Of a DNA stretch of 64,000 nucleotides, positions 47,839 through 59,249 are shown piece by piece. Below the pieces are notes generated by a model that was given only the letters and a program-made list of their open reading frames with translations, searched no databases and had not been told where the DNA came from. Both the position numbers and the translations under genes were made by a program. The stretch is from Plotosus lineatus. Its lineage: Eukaryota > Chordata > Actinopteri > Siluriformes > Plotosidae. The DNA lies in the NCBI GenBank assembly GCA_024760905.1, contig CM045737.1, positions 13,379,726-13,443,725 on the forward strand, read 5' to 3'. The number at the start of each line of letters is the position of its first letter. Position 1 is the stretch's first letter.

Positions 47839-49242
47839 CTAGTCTTTCTCAAAAAATTAGCATATTGTGGTAAAGTTCATTATTTTCTGTAATGTACTGA
47901 TAAACATTAGACTTTCATATATTTTAGATTCATTACACACAACTGAAGCATTTCAAGCCTTTTATTGCTTTAATATTGATAATTCAACCTTCAAATAATT
48001 ATGTTCAGTTCTGCACTCAATACTTGGTCAGGAATCCTTTTGCAGAAATGACTACTTCAATGTGGCGTGGCATGGAGGCAATCAGCCTGTGGCACTGCTG
48101 AGGTGTTACGGAGGCCCAGGATGCTTTGATAGCGGCATTAAGCTCATCCACAGTGTTGGGTCTGGTGTCTCTCAACCTTCTCTTCACAATATCCCACAGA
48201 TTCTCTATGGGGTTCAGGTCAGGAGAGTTGGCAGGCCAATTGAGCACAGTAATACCATGGTCAGTAAACCATTTATCAGTGGTTTTGGCACTGTGAGCAG
48301 GTGCCAGGTCGTGCTGAAAAATGAAATCTTCATCTCCATAAAGCTTTTCAGCAGATGGAAGCATGAAGTGCTCCAAAATCTCCTGATAGCTAGCTGCATT
48401 GACCCCGCCCTTGATAAAACACAGTGGACCAACACCAGCAGCTGACATGGCACCCCAGACCATCACTGACTGTGGGCACTTGACACTGGACGTCAGGCAT
48501 TTTGGCATTTCCTTGTCCCCAGTCTTCCTCCAGACTCTGGCACCTTGATTTACGAATGACATGCAACATTTGCTTTCATCCGAAAAAAGTACTTTGGACC
48601 ACCGAGCAACAGTCCAGTGCTGTTTCTCTGTAGCCCACGTCAGGCGCTTCTGCCGCTGTTTCTGGTTCAAAAGTGGCGGTGGCTCTGGATGTTTCTACTC
48701 AAGACTCAGTCCACTGCTTCCACAGGTCCCCCAAGATCTGGAATCGGTCCTCTTTCACTTTTTCCTTCCCACAGACGTCCCACTGAGGTGGCTTGATACA
48801 GCACTCTGGGAACAGCCTATTCGCTCAGAGATTTCTTTCTGTGTCTTACCCTCTTGCTTGAGAGTGTCAATGATGTCCTTCTGGACAGCAGTCAGGTCGG
48901 CAGTCTTACCCATGATTGCGGTTTTGAGTAATGAACCAGGCTGGGAGTTTTTAAAAGCCTCAGGAATCTTTTGCAGGTGTTTAGAGTTAATTGGTTGATT
49001 CAGATGATTAGGTTAATAGCTCGTTTAGACTACCTGAACATGATATGCTAATTTTTTGAGATAGGGATTTTGGGTTTTCATGAGCTGTATGCCAAAATCA
49101 TCAGTATTAAAACAATAAAAGACCTGAAATATTTCAGTTGGTGTGCAATGAATCTAAAATATATGAAAGTTTAATTTTTATCAGTACATTACAGAAAATA
49201 ATGAACTTTATCTTAATATGCTAATTTTTTGAAAAAGACTAG
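47839..49242 (-). mobile_element. Tc1-like transposon (1,404 bp) with long inverted repeats
   Basis: Ends CTAGTCTTTCTC and GAAAAAGACTAG are flanked by TA (47837-47838 and 49243-49244). Inverted repeats extend about 150-200 bp ('agcatattgtggtaaagttc' against 'gaactttatcttaatatgct'). A second copy of the terminal motif ('caaaaaattagcatatcatg' in reverse, near 49045) resembles the IR/DR layout of fish Tc1 elements. It abuts the remnant 47225-47835, probably having inserted beside it. Confidence 0.92.
48017..48913 (-). pseudogene. Tc1 transposase, two-part pseudogene
   Basis: The N-terminal part (ATG at 48913) reads MGKTADLTAVQKDIIDTLKQ, then EGKTQKEISERIGCSQSAVS, a paired-like helix-turn-helix, and ends at a stop after SVGRKK. 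The C-terminal part (48017-48670) is open for 217 residues and keeps all three catalytic positions: VLFSDES, FQHDLAPAHSAK and SPDLNPIENLW. Between them sequence is lost and stops intervene; the codons before NQKQRQKR lack about 20 residues. Inactive by itself. Confidence 0.9.
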
Positions 49243-49551
49243 TATAGCAGGTCTCAGAAAGAACTAAATATTCGTTCAGTGATTCAAAGGAAAACAAAAT
49301 CTTACAACATCCTTCAGTTCATACAGAGAATGTTTCAGTTTGTAAAGACGAAAGATGAGTTTAATATTCACTTTTCTTCAATTTCTTTAAAGGAATAACA
49401 CAAATTTGATATAAATGTTTCTTGATGTTTGATTTGAAATAGAGTGCGTAGTGTTTCCAATGTATTCGTGCGTATGGAAATAAAATCGCTTTTCGGGATT
49501 TTGAGCTTCATTTACTTTTTCAACACACCGCTATTATTTTGAACACAACTG

Positions 49552-49626
<75 letters not shown>

Positions 49627-49652
49627 TAAAATTGCAGTTCAGAATACAGGTA
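49243..49652. repeat. (AC)n microsatellite; otherwise unrecognised
   Basis: (AC)n at 49552-49622. Confidence 0.85.
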
Positions 49653-50148
49653 CAGCATCCCTCATTACTTTGTGCTTCAATTCATGCAGCTTTAGTGTGT
49701 CGCGTTTCTTTTTTTTTTTTAATATTCATTGAATTAAAAAATAAGGAAATTAAAGAAGAAAAAAAGTTCAGGAAAATGTCACAAAAACAAGGCCAATTAT
49801 GCAAGGGGGGAAAAAACCCCTAAACAAACAAAAACAAAAAATAACCCAAAACCTCCCATCAAAACTACTTACATTTTTATGTGAGGTGCGCGTCTGCCTG
49901 CGCGCGCCTGTCTGTGTGTGTATCTATATTTTATTTACATCTTCTGCATTTTTTTTTTAATGTTTAATTGTTATTAGAAGCATTTATAGCATTGAATATG
50001 TATTTACTGATATTATATACATATAGACATGTACACATGTACATACATGTCAGTCGGGGGGGGGGGGGGGGGTTGATCCTACTTCGCGGAATTCGGTGGT
50101 CGCAGGGGGATCTCGGTCCCTATTAACCGCAGAAAGTGAAGGATCTCT
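49653..50148 (+). mobile_element. Tigger-like MITE, family D
   Basis: Diverged ends CAGCATCCCTCATTACTTTG and 'cgcagaaagtgaaggatctc'; interior in family order, with a G-run at 50056-50072. Confidence 0.8.
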
Positions 50149-50207
50149 ATATATGGGGTTTGGCACCAAACATTTTATCGCATGATTCAAAAATACATTG
50201 CGAGAGA

Positions 50208-50543
50208 GATTTCCTTTCGGCTTGTTCCCTTTTTCAGGGATCGCCACAGCGAATGATTCTCACATTTGATTTGGCATAGGTTTTTTTATTTTTTTTTTAC
50301 GTCGGATGCCTTTCCTGACACAACCCTTTAGCAAGGGACAGAAACACACTGAAAGGCTTTGAAGATACTCTTTTACGAAAGTCATAGACAGTGAGAGACA
50401 TGGCCCACCTTTGATAACCCAGTTAGCCGCATTGGGGGGGGGGGGGGGGGGCAGTGGCAACCTTGTGGAGACTGGGACTTGAACCCCCAATCTTAGGATC
50501 AGTGATCCAGCGCCCTATACCACTAGACCACCACTGCCCCTGC
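50208..50543 (-). mobile_element. SINE family A with RTE tail
   Basis: Reversed copy. A 19-bp duplication with two mismatches, AAAAATACATTGCGAGAGA, lies at 50189-50207 and again at 50544-50562. A G-run at 50434-50452 replaces the usual short run. Confidence 0.88.
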
Positions 50544-50562
50544 AAAAATACATTCCGAGATA

Positions 50563-51001
50563 AAGCTATCAAGACTAGAGCATCTCAAACAATGGTTTTG
50601 CGATGAATGCATTTATTTATCAATAATACAGAATAACCATTTAAAAAATATCGTCCAATAACATAACCGTGTGACTTTGTAGGCCACATTAATGTGCAAT
50701 ATATTAATTTTAAGTTATACATCAAAGTTTTCAACTGGTTTTGTCCTCGATTTTCTCTTATGATATCTTTATGAAGGTTTTTTTCTGCCTTATTTGGACT
50801 CGCTGCGCCAAATTTTAAAAAATAACTTTAAAAACTGAATTAGAACATAATTAACTGTAGATTTAAAATTTACTTATGAAACAAATTTGGCATTATGCCC
50901 TATTTTTATCCAATTGCCATATCATCCAGCTTGTTGTTTTAGGGATAAAACTAAACACCTCTGTCTGAGACACTAACCCAATCCTTAAGAACATGCACAC
51001 G

Positions 51002-51058
<57 letters not shown>

Positions 51059-51170
51059 AATACAGACTAAACAGACCAAATACTATTTGTCAGAACTGAG
51101 CTCTGGTTTGAATTCATGCTTCCACATGACCAGGGGTTTGCTGAAGAATCCCAGCTGGGCACACATCCAA

Positions 51171-51223
<53 letters not shown>

Positions 51224-51426
51224 ATATACATTCATTGTGCCTCGTCCCTTGACATGCACGCTTCATACACATCTAAAGCATCACAGCCCAAATTACAAAC
51301 CTTTCACTCTTACTCAAGCATGCTATGACTTGAAAAGGGTTGACATAAAGGCAATGAATAAACAATGCTGTAGAAAGGGAGTTTGTGTGTATATGCGTGC
51401 ACGTACATGTGTGGGTGCATGTATGC

Positions 51427-51457
<31 letters not shown>

Positions 51458-51479
51458 CCCATGGACAGAGACAGACTAT

Positions 51480-51519
<40 letters not shown>

Positions 51520-51681
51520 GGGTGGTGTGGGGGGGCAGACTCTCAGTGAGGCTGTTCCGAAGGATAACCTTCTGTTTTTAATGAAATATTACAAATAAAG
51601 GAGCTAAAATGTTCTTTATTCATTACTGAGGCTAGAGTTAGCATGAGCTTTAGTCACTGCATAGCTTTAATTAGCCACATT
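50563..51681. repeat. Gene-free region with (AC)n and (GA)n repeats
   Basis: (AC)n at 51003-51056, 51173-51222 and 51485-51518; (GA)n at 51430-51458. The sequence between was not recognised. Confidence 0.8.
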
Positions 51682-51697
51682 ACTAATGAAAGTGCTC

Positions 51698-52056
51698 GTG
51701 GGGCAGTGGTGGTCTAGTGGTATAGGGCGCTGGATCGCTGATCCAAAGGTTGGGGGTTCGAGTCCCACTCTCCACAAGGTTGTCACTGTCCCCCCCAGTG
51801 CAGCTAACTGGGTTATCAAAGGCAGGCCATGTCTGTCACTGTCTATGGTGAGAGGCATGTAAAAGAACCATTGCTGACTTTCGTAAAGAGTAGCTGCAAA
51901 GTCGTCAGCGTGTTTCTGTCCCTTGCTAAAAAAGGGTTGTGACAGGAAGGGCATCCGACGTAAAAACCTCTGCCAAATCAAACGTGCGAATCAGATGATT
52001 CGCTGTGGCGACTCCCGAGTAAAAAAAGGGGAAAAGCCAAAAGGAAGACAGACAGA
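51698..52056 (+). mobile_element. SINE family A with RTE tail, best full-length copy
   Basis: Bounded by a perfect 16-bp duplication, ACTAATGAAAGTGCTC (51682-51697 and 52057-52072). Order: tRNA-like head to about 51770, central body to about 51930, a segment matching the LINE 5' end (51934-51993), a segment matching the LINE 3' end (51994-52044), and an (ACAG)n end. Probably among the youngest copies here. Confidence 0.95.
51710..51765 (+). promoter_or_regulatory. Internal RNA polymerase III promoter of the SINE
   Basis: A-box-like TGGTCTAGTGG at 51710-51720 and a perfect B box, GGTTCGAGTCC, at 51755-51765. The spacing (34 bp between boxes) is tRNA-like. It would drive transcription of the SINE if the chromatin allowed. 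Confidence 0.8.
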
Positions 52057-52072
52057 CTAATGAAAGTGCTCA

Positions 52073-52722
52073 GTGTCAGTATCAGTGTTGCCATCTGCTG
52101 GTTTGGACTGAAACATGGTTGCCATATACACATTGCCAAATGGCACTAGAAATTCAAAGTGATTTTATTATATAAGAATATAGAATGCAGTCAGAGCTAT
52201 ACACCATTTACAACAAATACACCGGCGGGGGGAGCAATTTTAACTGAATGAGGAAATAAAATTGTTAAAAGCACTTGGTATTCAAAATACAGAGGTGTGA
52301 GTTCTAAATCTACTCTATATTTACAGAATAAATATACTGTATATGTAAATTAGCTTCTGTTTAAAATCAGTATACTTTCATTGATATAAAAACAATTTGC
52401 TTATGCTTGTACTGTGGTTGAAAATGCTAAATACCACATACTGGATTCTGATCAAGTCAGTAGAATTTCTCAGCATCATTATTCCGTTATTATGCCTCGA
52501 AGAATATTTAACCAGGTGCAAAGATCAATACTGTTGTTAAAAATACTGACAACAATTTTCTTCATTAAACAGTTGGCAGAAGCTCTCTGTGGAACGTGAC
52601 ACACAGGGAAAGCTTTTGAAACAAAAGAGCATTTTGCACTGAAGTAAATATAAACAAAAAGCTTGAGCTGAAAGCACAATATCTGAAAGCTTGCACGAAA
52701 AGTTTTCAGCTTGAATGATATA
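52073..52722. other. No gene recognised
   Basis: AT-rich, unrecognised. Confidence 0.45.
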
Positions 52723-53194
52723 CAGGGATCCCTCGCTACTTCGCGCTTCAATTCAATTCACAAAATAAAAAAAAAAAAAAATCATTGAATTAAAAAAATA
52801 AAGAAATTAAGGAAGAATAGGGGGAAACGTTAAGGAAAATGCCACAAAAATAGGGCAATTATGCAAATAAAAAGAACAAACATAAAAAAAAAAAAAAAAA
52901 AAAAAACAACCCAAAACCTCCCATCAAAACCACTTACATTTCTATATAAGGTGTGCATTTGAGTGTGCACGCGTGCACGTCTGTGTATTTATATTTTATT
53001 TACATCTTAGGCATTATTTTTTAATGTTTAATTGTTATTATAAGCATTTATGGCATTGAATATGTATTTATTGACATTATATACACGTATACATGTACAT
53101 ATACGTCAGTCGGGAGGGGGGTCCTATTTCGCAGAATTCGGTGGTCGCGTGGGGATTTTGGTCCCAATTTACCGTGGAAAGTGAGGGATCCCTG
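52723..53194 (+). mobile_element. Tigger-like MITE, family D
   Basis: CAGGGATCCCTCGCTACTTC at left and 'gtggaaagtgagggatccctg' less its first base at right, TA on both sides. Two A-runs inside. Confidence 0.92.
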
Positions 53195-54468
53195 TATTGT
53201 TAATCTATTATCTCTGATCTTGCCACAGAAGAGGAAAATGCAGTTTTATTTTTGTTTTGCAAATCACTCTCGAGGACAGAAATTCAGCCTTGATAATGAA
53301 CTCATTGTGACTTATGAGATGAATACAGTTTTTTTGAGATCATAAGGCAATTTAAATATAAAATGGTGCAAATAAATATGTGCTGACATTAAATATGATT
53401 CAACATGAGTCTTACTAGGTATAAACACACACACAATTACTCATATATATGAATGATCATATATACAGTATAGTGTTCCTGGGGACAAATATAATCAAAC
53501 ACGAATGAATATAAAAGAAGCAAACACAAAATAGGAGCTATGATGCATAAGATGCATACATTTATCACTATACTATTCCAAATGCAATTATTTATTAATA
53601 TCAGAATTTAAATATGTCAATTAAAATGTTTAAATGAGTCATTTACGGCAGTAACAGAATAATAATATCAGGATATAGTTCAGTTTTACGAATAATTCTC
53701 AGAGAGGGCCGTCCAAGATGTCTTGAAGTGTATCACTATTGATGATCCTTAAAAACATAATCTGTGTGTGTATGTAACACGTTTAAGTGATCGACACTTA
53801 TTTTAACAGAAATTACCAAAAAAAAGCACAAAACATGGTAATTTTATCCTGTGGATTATTAGAGGGTGCTGAACCAATGGGTAGCGGTTTCTTTTTTTTC
53901 TTCGTTTTCCCAGGAGTGACAGGAACTTGTTGGACTGGGTTGCTCAGTGCAAGTAAACAAGCAGAGCTCATAAGATTTTAGGTACTAAAAACATGTTCAA
54001 GAAGCAACTTTGGCTTAAAATCTTGAGGAAATGGGTGTAAACTATTTGAACCAGAGATGGAGGAGTCTTGTGGAGACAGTGAGACGTCACATTCTAGTGA
54101 CTCTTACAATGAGAATTCTGTAAGAGATGCATGTGTGACGGTAAATCTAAAATCTGTTACGCAGTTAATGTTTTTCCAACTTCCCTTTTCTTGTCGTCTG
54201 TTTGTTTAGGATCACAAAAGAAACGTTTTGTGTGATTTCTAACTTGCTTTTTGTTCAGATAGGCACTGACCAATAATGTCAGTATACTTTTGATACACGG
54301 GGTCAGTGAAGAAGCCAAGCCTATCCAACAAGTTCATGTCACTTCCCAGGCTCAACCAGCCAATGAGGAAGACAACATGTCTCTGAGCACGCCGAGTATC
54401 ACAGTACTCACATATGCTTTAACAAAGAGCAAAGACTGATGTTGCCGAAAGGAACCGCTGATGTTATA
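53195..54468. other. No gene recognised
   Basis: AT-rich with no clear repeat over about 1.3 kb. The stretch 54050-54420 has 'gaggagtcttgtggagacag' and longer codon-like runs but frequent stops; not assigned. Confidence 0.4.
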
Positions 54469-54864
54469 CAGGGATCCCTCGATACTTTGCGCTTCAATTC
54501 ATGCGGCTTAAATCCATCCCATTTTTTTTTAAATATTCATCTAATTAAAAAATAAGGATATTAAGGAAGAATAGGAGGAAAAGTTCAGGAAAATGCTGCA
54601 AAAACAAGGCCAATTTTGCCACAAAAAAAAAACCCTAAAAAAAAAAAAAAATCCAACCCAAAACCCCCCATCAAAACTGCTTACATTTTTATATGAGGTG
54701 TATTGGGGAGTATTGAATATGTATTTATTGATATTATATACACATATACATGCGTATACGTGACACATATAGGTCAGTCAGGGGGTCAATCTTATTTCAC
54801 GGATTTTGGCGGTCGTGCGTGGGGGTGGCTCGGCCCATTAACTACGGAAAGTGAGGGATCCCTG
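54469..54864 (+). mobile_element. Tigger-like MITE, family D, shortened
   Basis: TA-flanked ends CAGGGATCCCTCGATACTTT and 'ggaaagtgagggatccctg'. About 80 bp of the family interior is missing after 'tacatttttatatgaggtgt'. Confidence 0.9.
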
Positions 54865-56153
54865 TACATGATTGTTTAAAAATCGCTAGTAATACAGATC
54901 CACCCGTTACCCTTTAAGCATTATGCATTTTTAATCGGTATCAAAGGGGATGGTTCACCCTTTCCAGAATTCCGGTTTCATAGAAAGCATGCAACAACTA
55001 CCTGTAAATCAAAACTTCACAGCAATGCAATTTCCGACGCCGACAATGGATCAGTTGAAATAGTTTAAAATATAGATTCTTTAATAGAGCACCTGTATTT
55101 TCAAAGTTACATTTAATAAAACACGTCCTAGGACTCCTGGGTTGTGAACCTTGACAGGGTGCTAACGGCAGCTGGGAGTCCATTGGCTAAAGTCTTACAG
55201 GAGGGAAGGATGGCATACACTTGCCTCCCTGACACTTACTGCAGTCACCAACCAATAGTGGGCGTCTCTGAGCTCATGTCCACGTTAAGTGTGTCATGCA
55301 ATTGGTGAATATAAATGCGCAACAGTTAGAAAAGATGCAGGCGGCGAGCACCACATGTTTTGTCGTGTGACTGGTTCTCTTAGTTGTTGCCGATGGCTCT
55401 TGGACTATCATTAGCATCGAAAACAGTAGCGCGGTAGTAATTCAAATGGCATGACTCATTTCGCGGCCCAGATCCATCTGTACAACGTATCCAAACACTG
55501 ATACTCAAGGAACACCCTGTTTCCCAAAGGTTTAACAGAATGAATTACCGCTGCAGACTAAAACTAATGATACAAGTATTGGAGTTGGCAGTTCTATTTG
55601 ATTCAAGGAGCAGCAGCAGTGTAGTTTGCTGAAGTGGGATGTGTGCCACAGTGAAAACACCATGAAAAACAAAACAGGGCAGTGAAATGCTCTGAGGATT
55701 TTGTGAAGAGGTTTCAAATCAAGGCTTATAGAAAAGAGATGTTTCTCCTTCTCACTGCATAGTACACACTGCAAATCTGGTATGTAGATCATGGTGCTTC
55801 CTTTCTGCAACCAACACAGTGGGTATTTTAAAGTTATTTTAAGCTGAGATGATGGGACTCCCTCTGTTGGATGATTTGAAAAAAACAAAAAGGGCACAAA
55901 ACAGCTTGAATTTAAGAATATGAAGCTCTAATATGCACTCCTATGCTCATTCCGAGAGCGTGTTACGCCACACAAAGGTCATGACTTTCATATACTTTTG
56001 CAGTCTTTAATAATTTGCAGTAGTTTTGATGTTCCTTTATGCAGGTACAAAATGTTTGACCTCAGTCCACATGTCCACAGGTTTGAAGCAAATCTTTTCC
56101 CTCAATCCAAAGTGTAATATGAAAATGTTTTCTTTTTATTATTATTATTATTA
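54865..56153 (-). other. tns3: Probable tns3 3' untranslated region and downstream DNA
   Basis: Lies directly downstream of the tns3 stop codon and is largely free of mobile elements. Candidate poly(A) signals on the minus strand include AATAAA at 56136-56141 and ATTAAA words further down; the end cannot be chosen from sequence. The stretch about 55139-55270 resembles 61165-61300, an unnamed repeat. Confidence 0.5.
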
Positions 56154-56298
56154 TTATTTGGCCTTCTGGGAGCCGATCATCACTTTGGAGACGAAGTTGA
56201 CAATAGCACTTGCCGGTTGCTCAGGGTCATGCTCTGCGAAAAGGTGACACACATTCTCCATGCTACTCCCACTCTTCCTCGCCACAAAACCAAAGATC
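56154..56298 (-). CDS. tns3: tns3 last coding exon: end of PTB domain
   Basis: 145 bp, acceptor 'ggatacag'. Reads [20 protein letters not shown], then [20 protein letters not shown] and the stop TAA at 56154-56156. A (TTA)n tract begins at the stop codon. Confidence 0.93.
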
Positions 56299-57051
56299 CT
56301 GTATCCACACAAGAAATAGAAACATAGATTTGTGTGTTATTAAGAAAAGAAAAGCTACTCACTGCATCATTTAGAGTTAAACCAAATTGAAACAACCATG
56401 GCAGGAATTATCCAATCAATCGATCTTATATATTGAAATTCAAATGGCCACCTTCTTGGATGTTGAGCTAGATATATAGAGATGAGGTTTAACCAAATAA
56501 AAAAAAATGGACAAGGACTTACTTTGCACCTGAACAGCCATGTCTCGTCCATCTGTATATAAAAATAAATAAATAAAGGTGAGTCTAGCATTAGTACACA
56601 TGTGCTCAATGCTGTAGATTTAGATGTAAATGTGGGATTATTACTTTCTGTCCTGAGGGTCCAGGGCACAGAATATGACGGTGTTGACTGGATAATGTCT
56701 CCGGAAAAACAATCTGGAGACACAAAATATTCACGGGATTCAAACTATGATCAAGTCGCCCCCTACCACCAACCACTTTTTTTTTTTTTTTTCACATTTG
56801 TTTATCTTGAAAACCTTTTTTTCTGTTTGAGTGTGAAGGACTTACTTCCTCTGGTTATCAGTAAGTGTAATGCCCTGTGCAGATACTTTGAAGTGAACGA
56901 TGGTGGAGGTGACTGGAGGATCCCGTTTAAGACTCAGTGTGGTGGCTTTTTGTACTGCTTGAACACCTGTTAGAGACTCCAGTTCCACACTGCCCAGAAA
57001 CCACACATTACATGCTGAAAACACACACGCACACACACATACACACACACA

Positions 57052-57107
<56 letters not shown>

Positions 57108-57474
57108 AGGTTGGGATCTATTGTTGCACACATCCATACAACAGACTCAAGAGTTTTGACACCAAGTTTTGGTAAAGGTGCTGGGTCACTGATCCTAAGG
57201 TTGGGGGTTCAAGCGCCACCCTCAATGGGTTGTCACTGTCCCCCCCAGTGCAGTTAACTGGGTTATCAAAGGCAGGCCATGTCTGTCACTGTCTATGGTG
57301 AGAGGCATGTAAAAGAACCATTGCTGACTTTCGTAAAGAGTAGGCTGCAAAGTCATCAGCGAGTTTCTACTCAAACCACCCACCAACCCACACTGAACCA
57401 GCGTGGTGAGTTATGGTTCAAACCCACAACTATGAAGGTTGTGGAGGCCATCTGCCAGAAGTGGCATGACAGGC

Positions 57475-57530
<56 letters not shown>

Positions 57531-59150
57531 CCGAGGAAGAAATATTCAATCACTGGGCTGGAAAAAAGTAACACAACACTGTCCTCAAAAGGGCAGTGGT
57601 GGCCTGGTGGTAAAGGTGCTGGATCACTGATCCTAAGGTTGGAGATTCAAGCCCCACCCTAAATGGGTTGTCACTGTCCCCCCCAGTGCAGTTAACTGGG
57701 TTATCAAAGGCCAGCCATGTCTCTCGCTGTCTATGGTGAGGTAAGGTAGGTAAAGTCAGTTGGGTTTTTACACCCGAGCCCAGTGGCTCATCAGGTCGGT
57801 GCTTATTCCCGGTTTCCATAGCGTGAAGCGACCAGGAGTTCAACTCCTCCTGGATGGGACGCAAGTCCTCGCAGGTTACCTTCCCAGTATATTTTTACTG
57901 GTACCCATTTATACTGCTGGGTGAACAGAGGCACACTTGTGGTTAAGACCCTGCCCAGGGGTCTTAGCACAGTGGGGGGGGGTCTAACTGGGATTCAAAT
58001 ACACAACCTCCTGATCATGAGCCCAGCACCCGAACCACTACACCACCGGCCCCTATCTATGGTGAGAGGTTCATGTAAAAGAATCATTGCTCACTTTTGA
58101 CAAGCGTAGCTGTATAGCCGTCAGTGTGTTTCTGCCCTGCTATGGCCTGGCGAGCTGTCCGCAGTGTTCTCTACCCTCACCCGGAGTTGGCTGGGATGGT
58201 CATCAGCTGCCCCGTGAGGCTAATTACAATTAAGCGATTACAGAAAATGAATGAAGGAATGTCCTAAAAGGTGTTATAGATTTTTATTTGGAGCAGGTAA
58301 TGTGACTAAACGTCATCATAATCCCACTGTTTGTCAAACATTCTTAAAAATAGTTCGTGGTTGCCATGTCATGCAAATTAGCCCTTTCTGGAATTAAAGC
58401 AAATGGTGCCATATCATGGAATTATCCTCTCCGCCAATTAATCTACACATGCAAATCACACAAAGATTAATGTACCCCCACATTGTTCAGTGTCCTTCCC
58501 GAGACAATAAATTGAGTAAGTGATTAGAATATTTTTTTTTCTAGATCTCATTCAGAGCTTCTCAACCCTGATCACAGCGGTCACCCTGCCATTCAGATTT
58601 TAATTTTCCTTCATCCCACCACACCTCATTAAATTAATTAGCTTAATTAACGTCCCTTCCTGACTGAAAGTTGGTCTGACAGAGCAGGGAAAGCATTAAA
58701 ATGTGCAGAACAGGGTGTTCTCCAGGACCGGGATTGGTCTAGATCCAGCCTTTGAAATCAAATACTTTGTTTTAAAAATTATATTTCCCGTTATTGATGC
58801 TAAATACAATGTTTAATTTTATTCACTTGAGAACCAGAACATCAGAGAGAGAGAAAACAACTGTATCAACAACATGTAGAAAATTTATAATGTAGTTCAG
58901 CAGAGAATGGAGCCGAGCGTTTGGAACACGGACTCTATTTTATCAGTAAAGTGTTGCAGTGTGTGGATTCTTTTTGGATCTTAAAACTTGCACAAGAATG
59001 TACAAACCTGCTCCTTGTTTCAGTAACTCGGTGGCTGAGTTTGTAGAAGTCTGTCCTTGAGACTCGTTCAACTCTTCCATAGGATCTGTCAGTAAGAGAG
59101 AGACCCACTGCTTATTATCATAATGTTGAAGAATGCTTAGAATCTGTTTC

Positions 59151-59249
<99 letters not shown>

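Noticed and set aside
51698..51770. tRNA-like heads of SINE A counted as tRNA genes
   Set aside because: The same head occurs in many copies joined to SINE bodies and flanked by target duplications.
55532..55897. A 121-residue minus-strand frame downstream of tns3
   Set aside because: No domain, no splice context and placed after the tns3 stop codon; more likely untranslated region.
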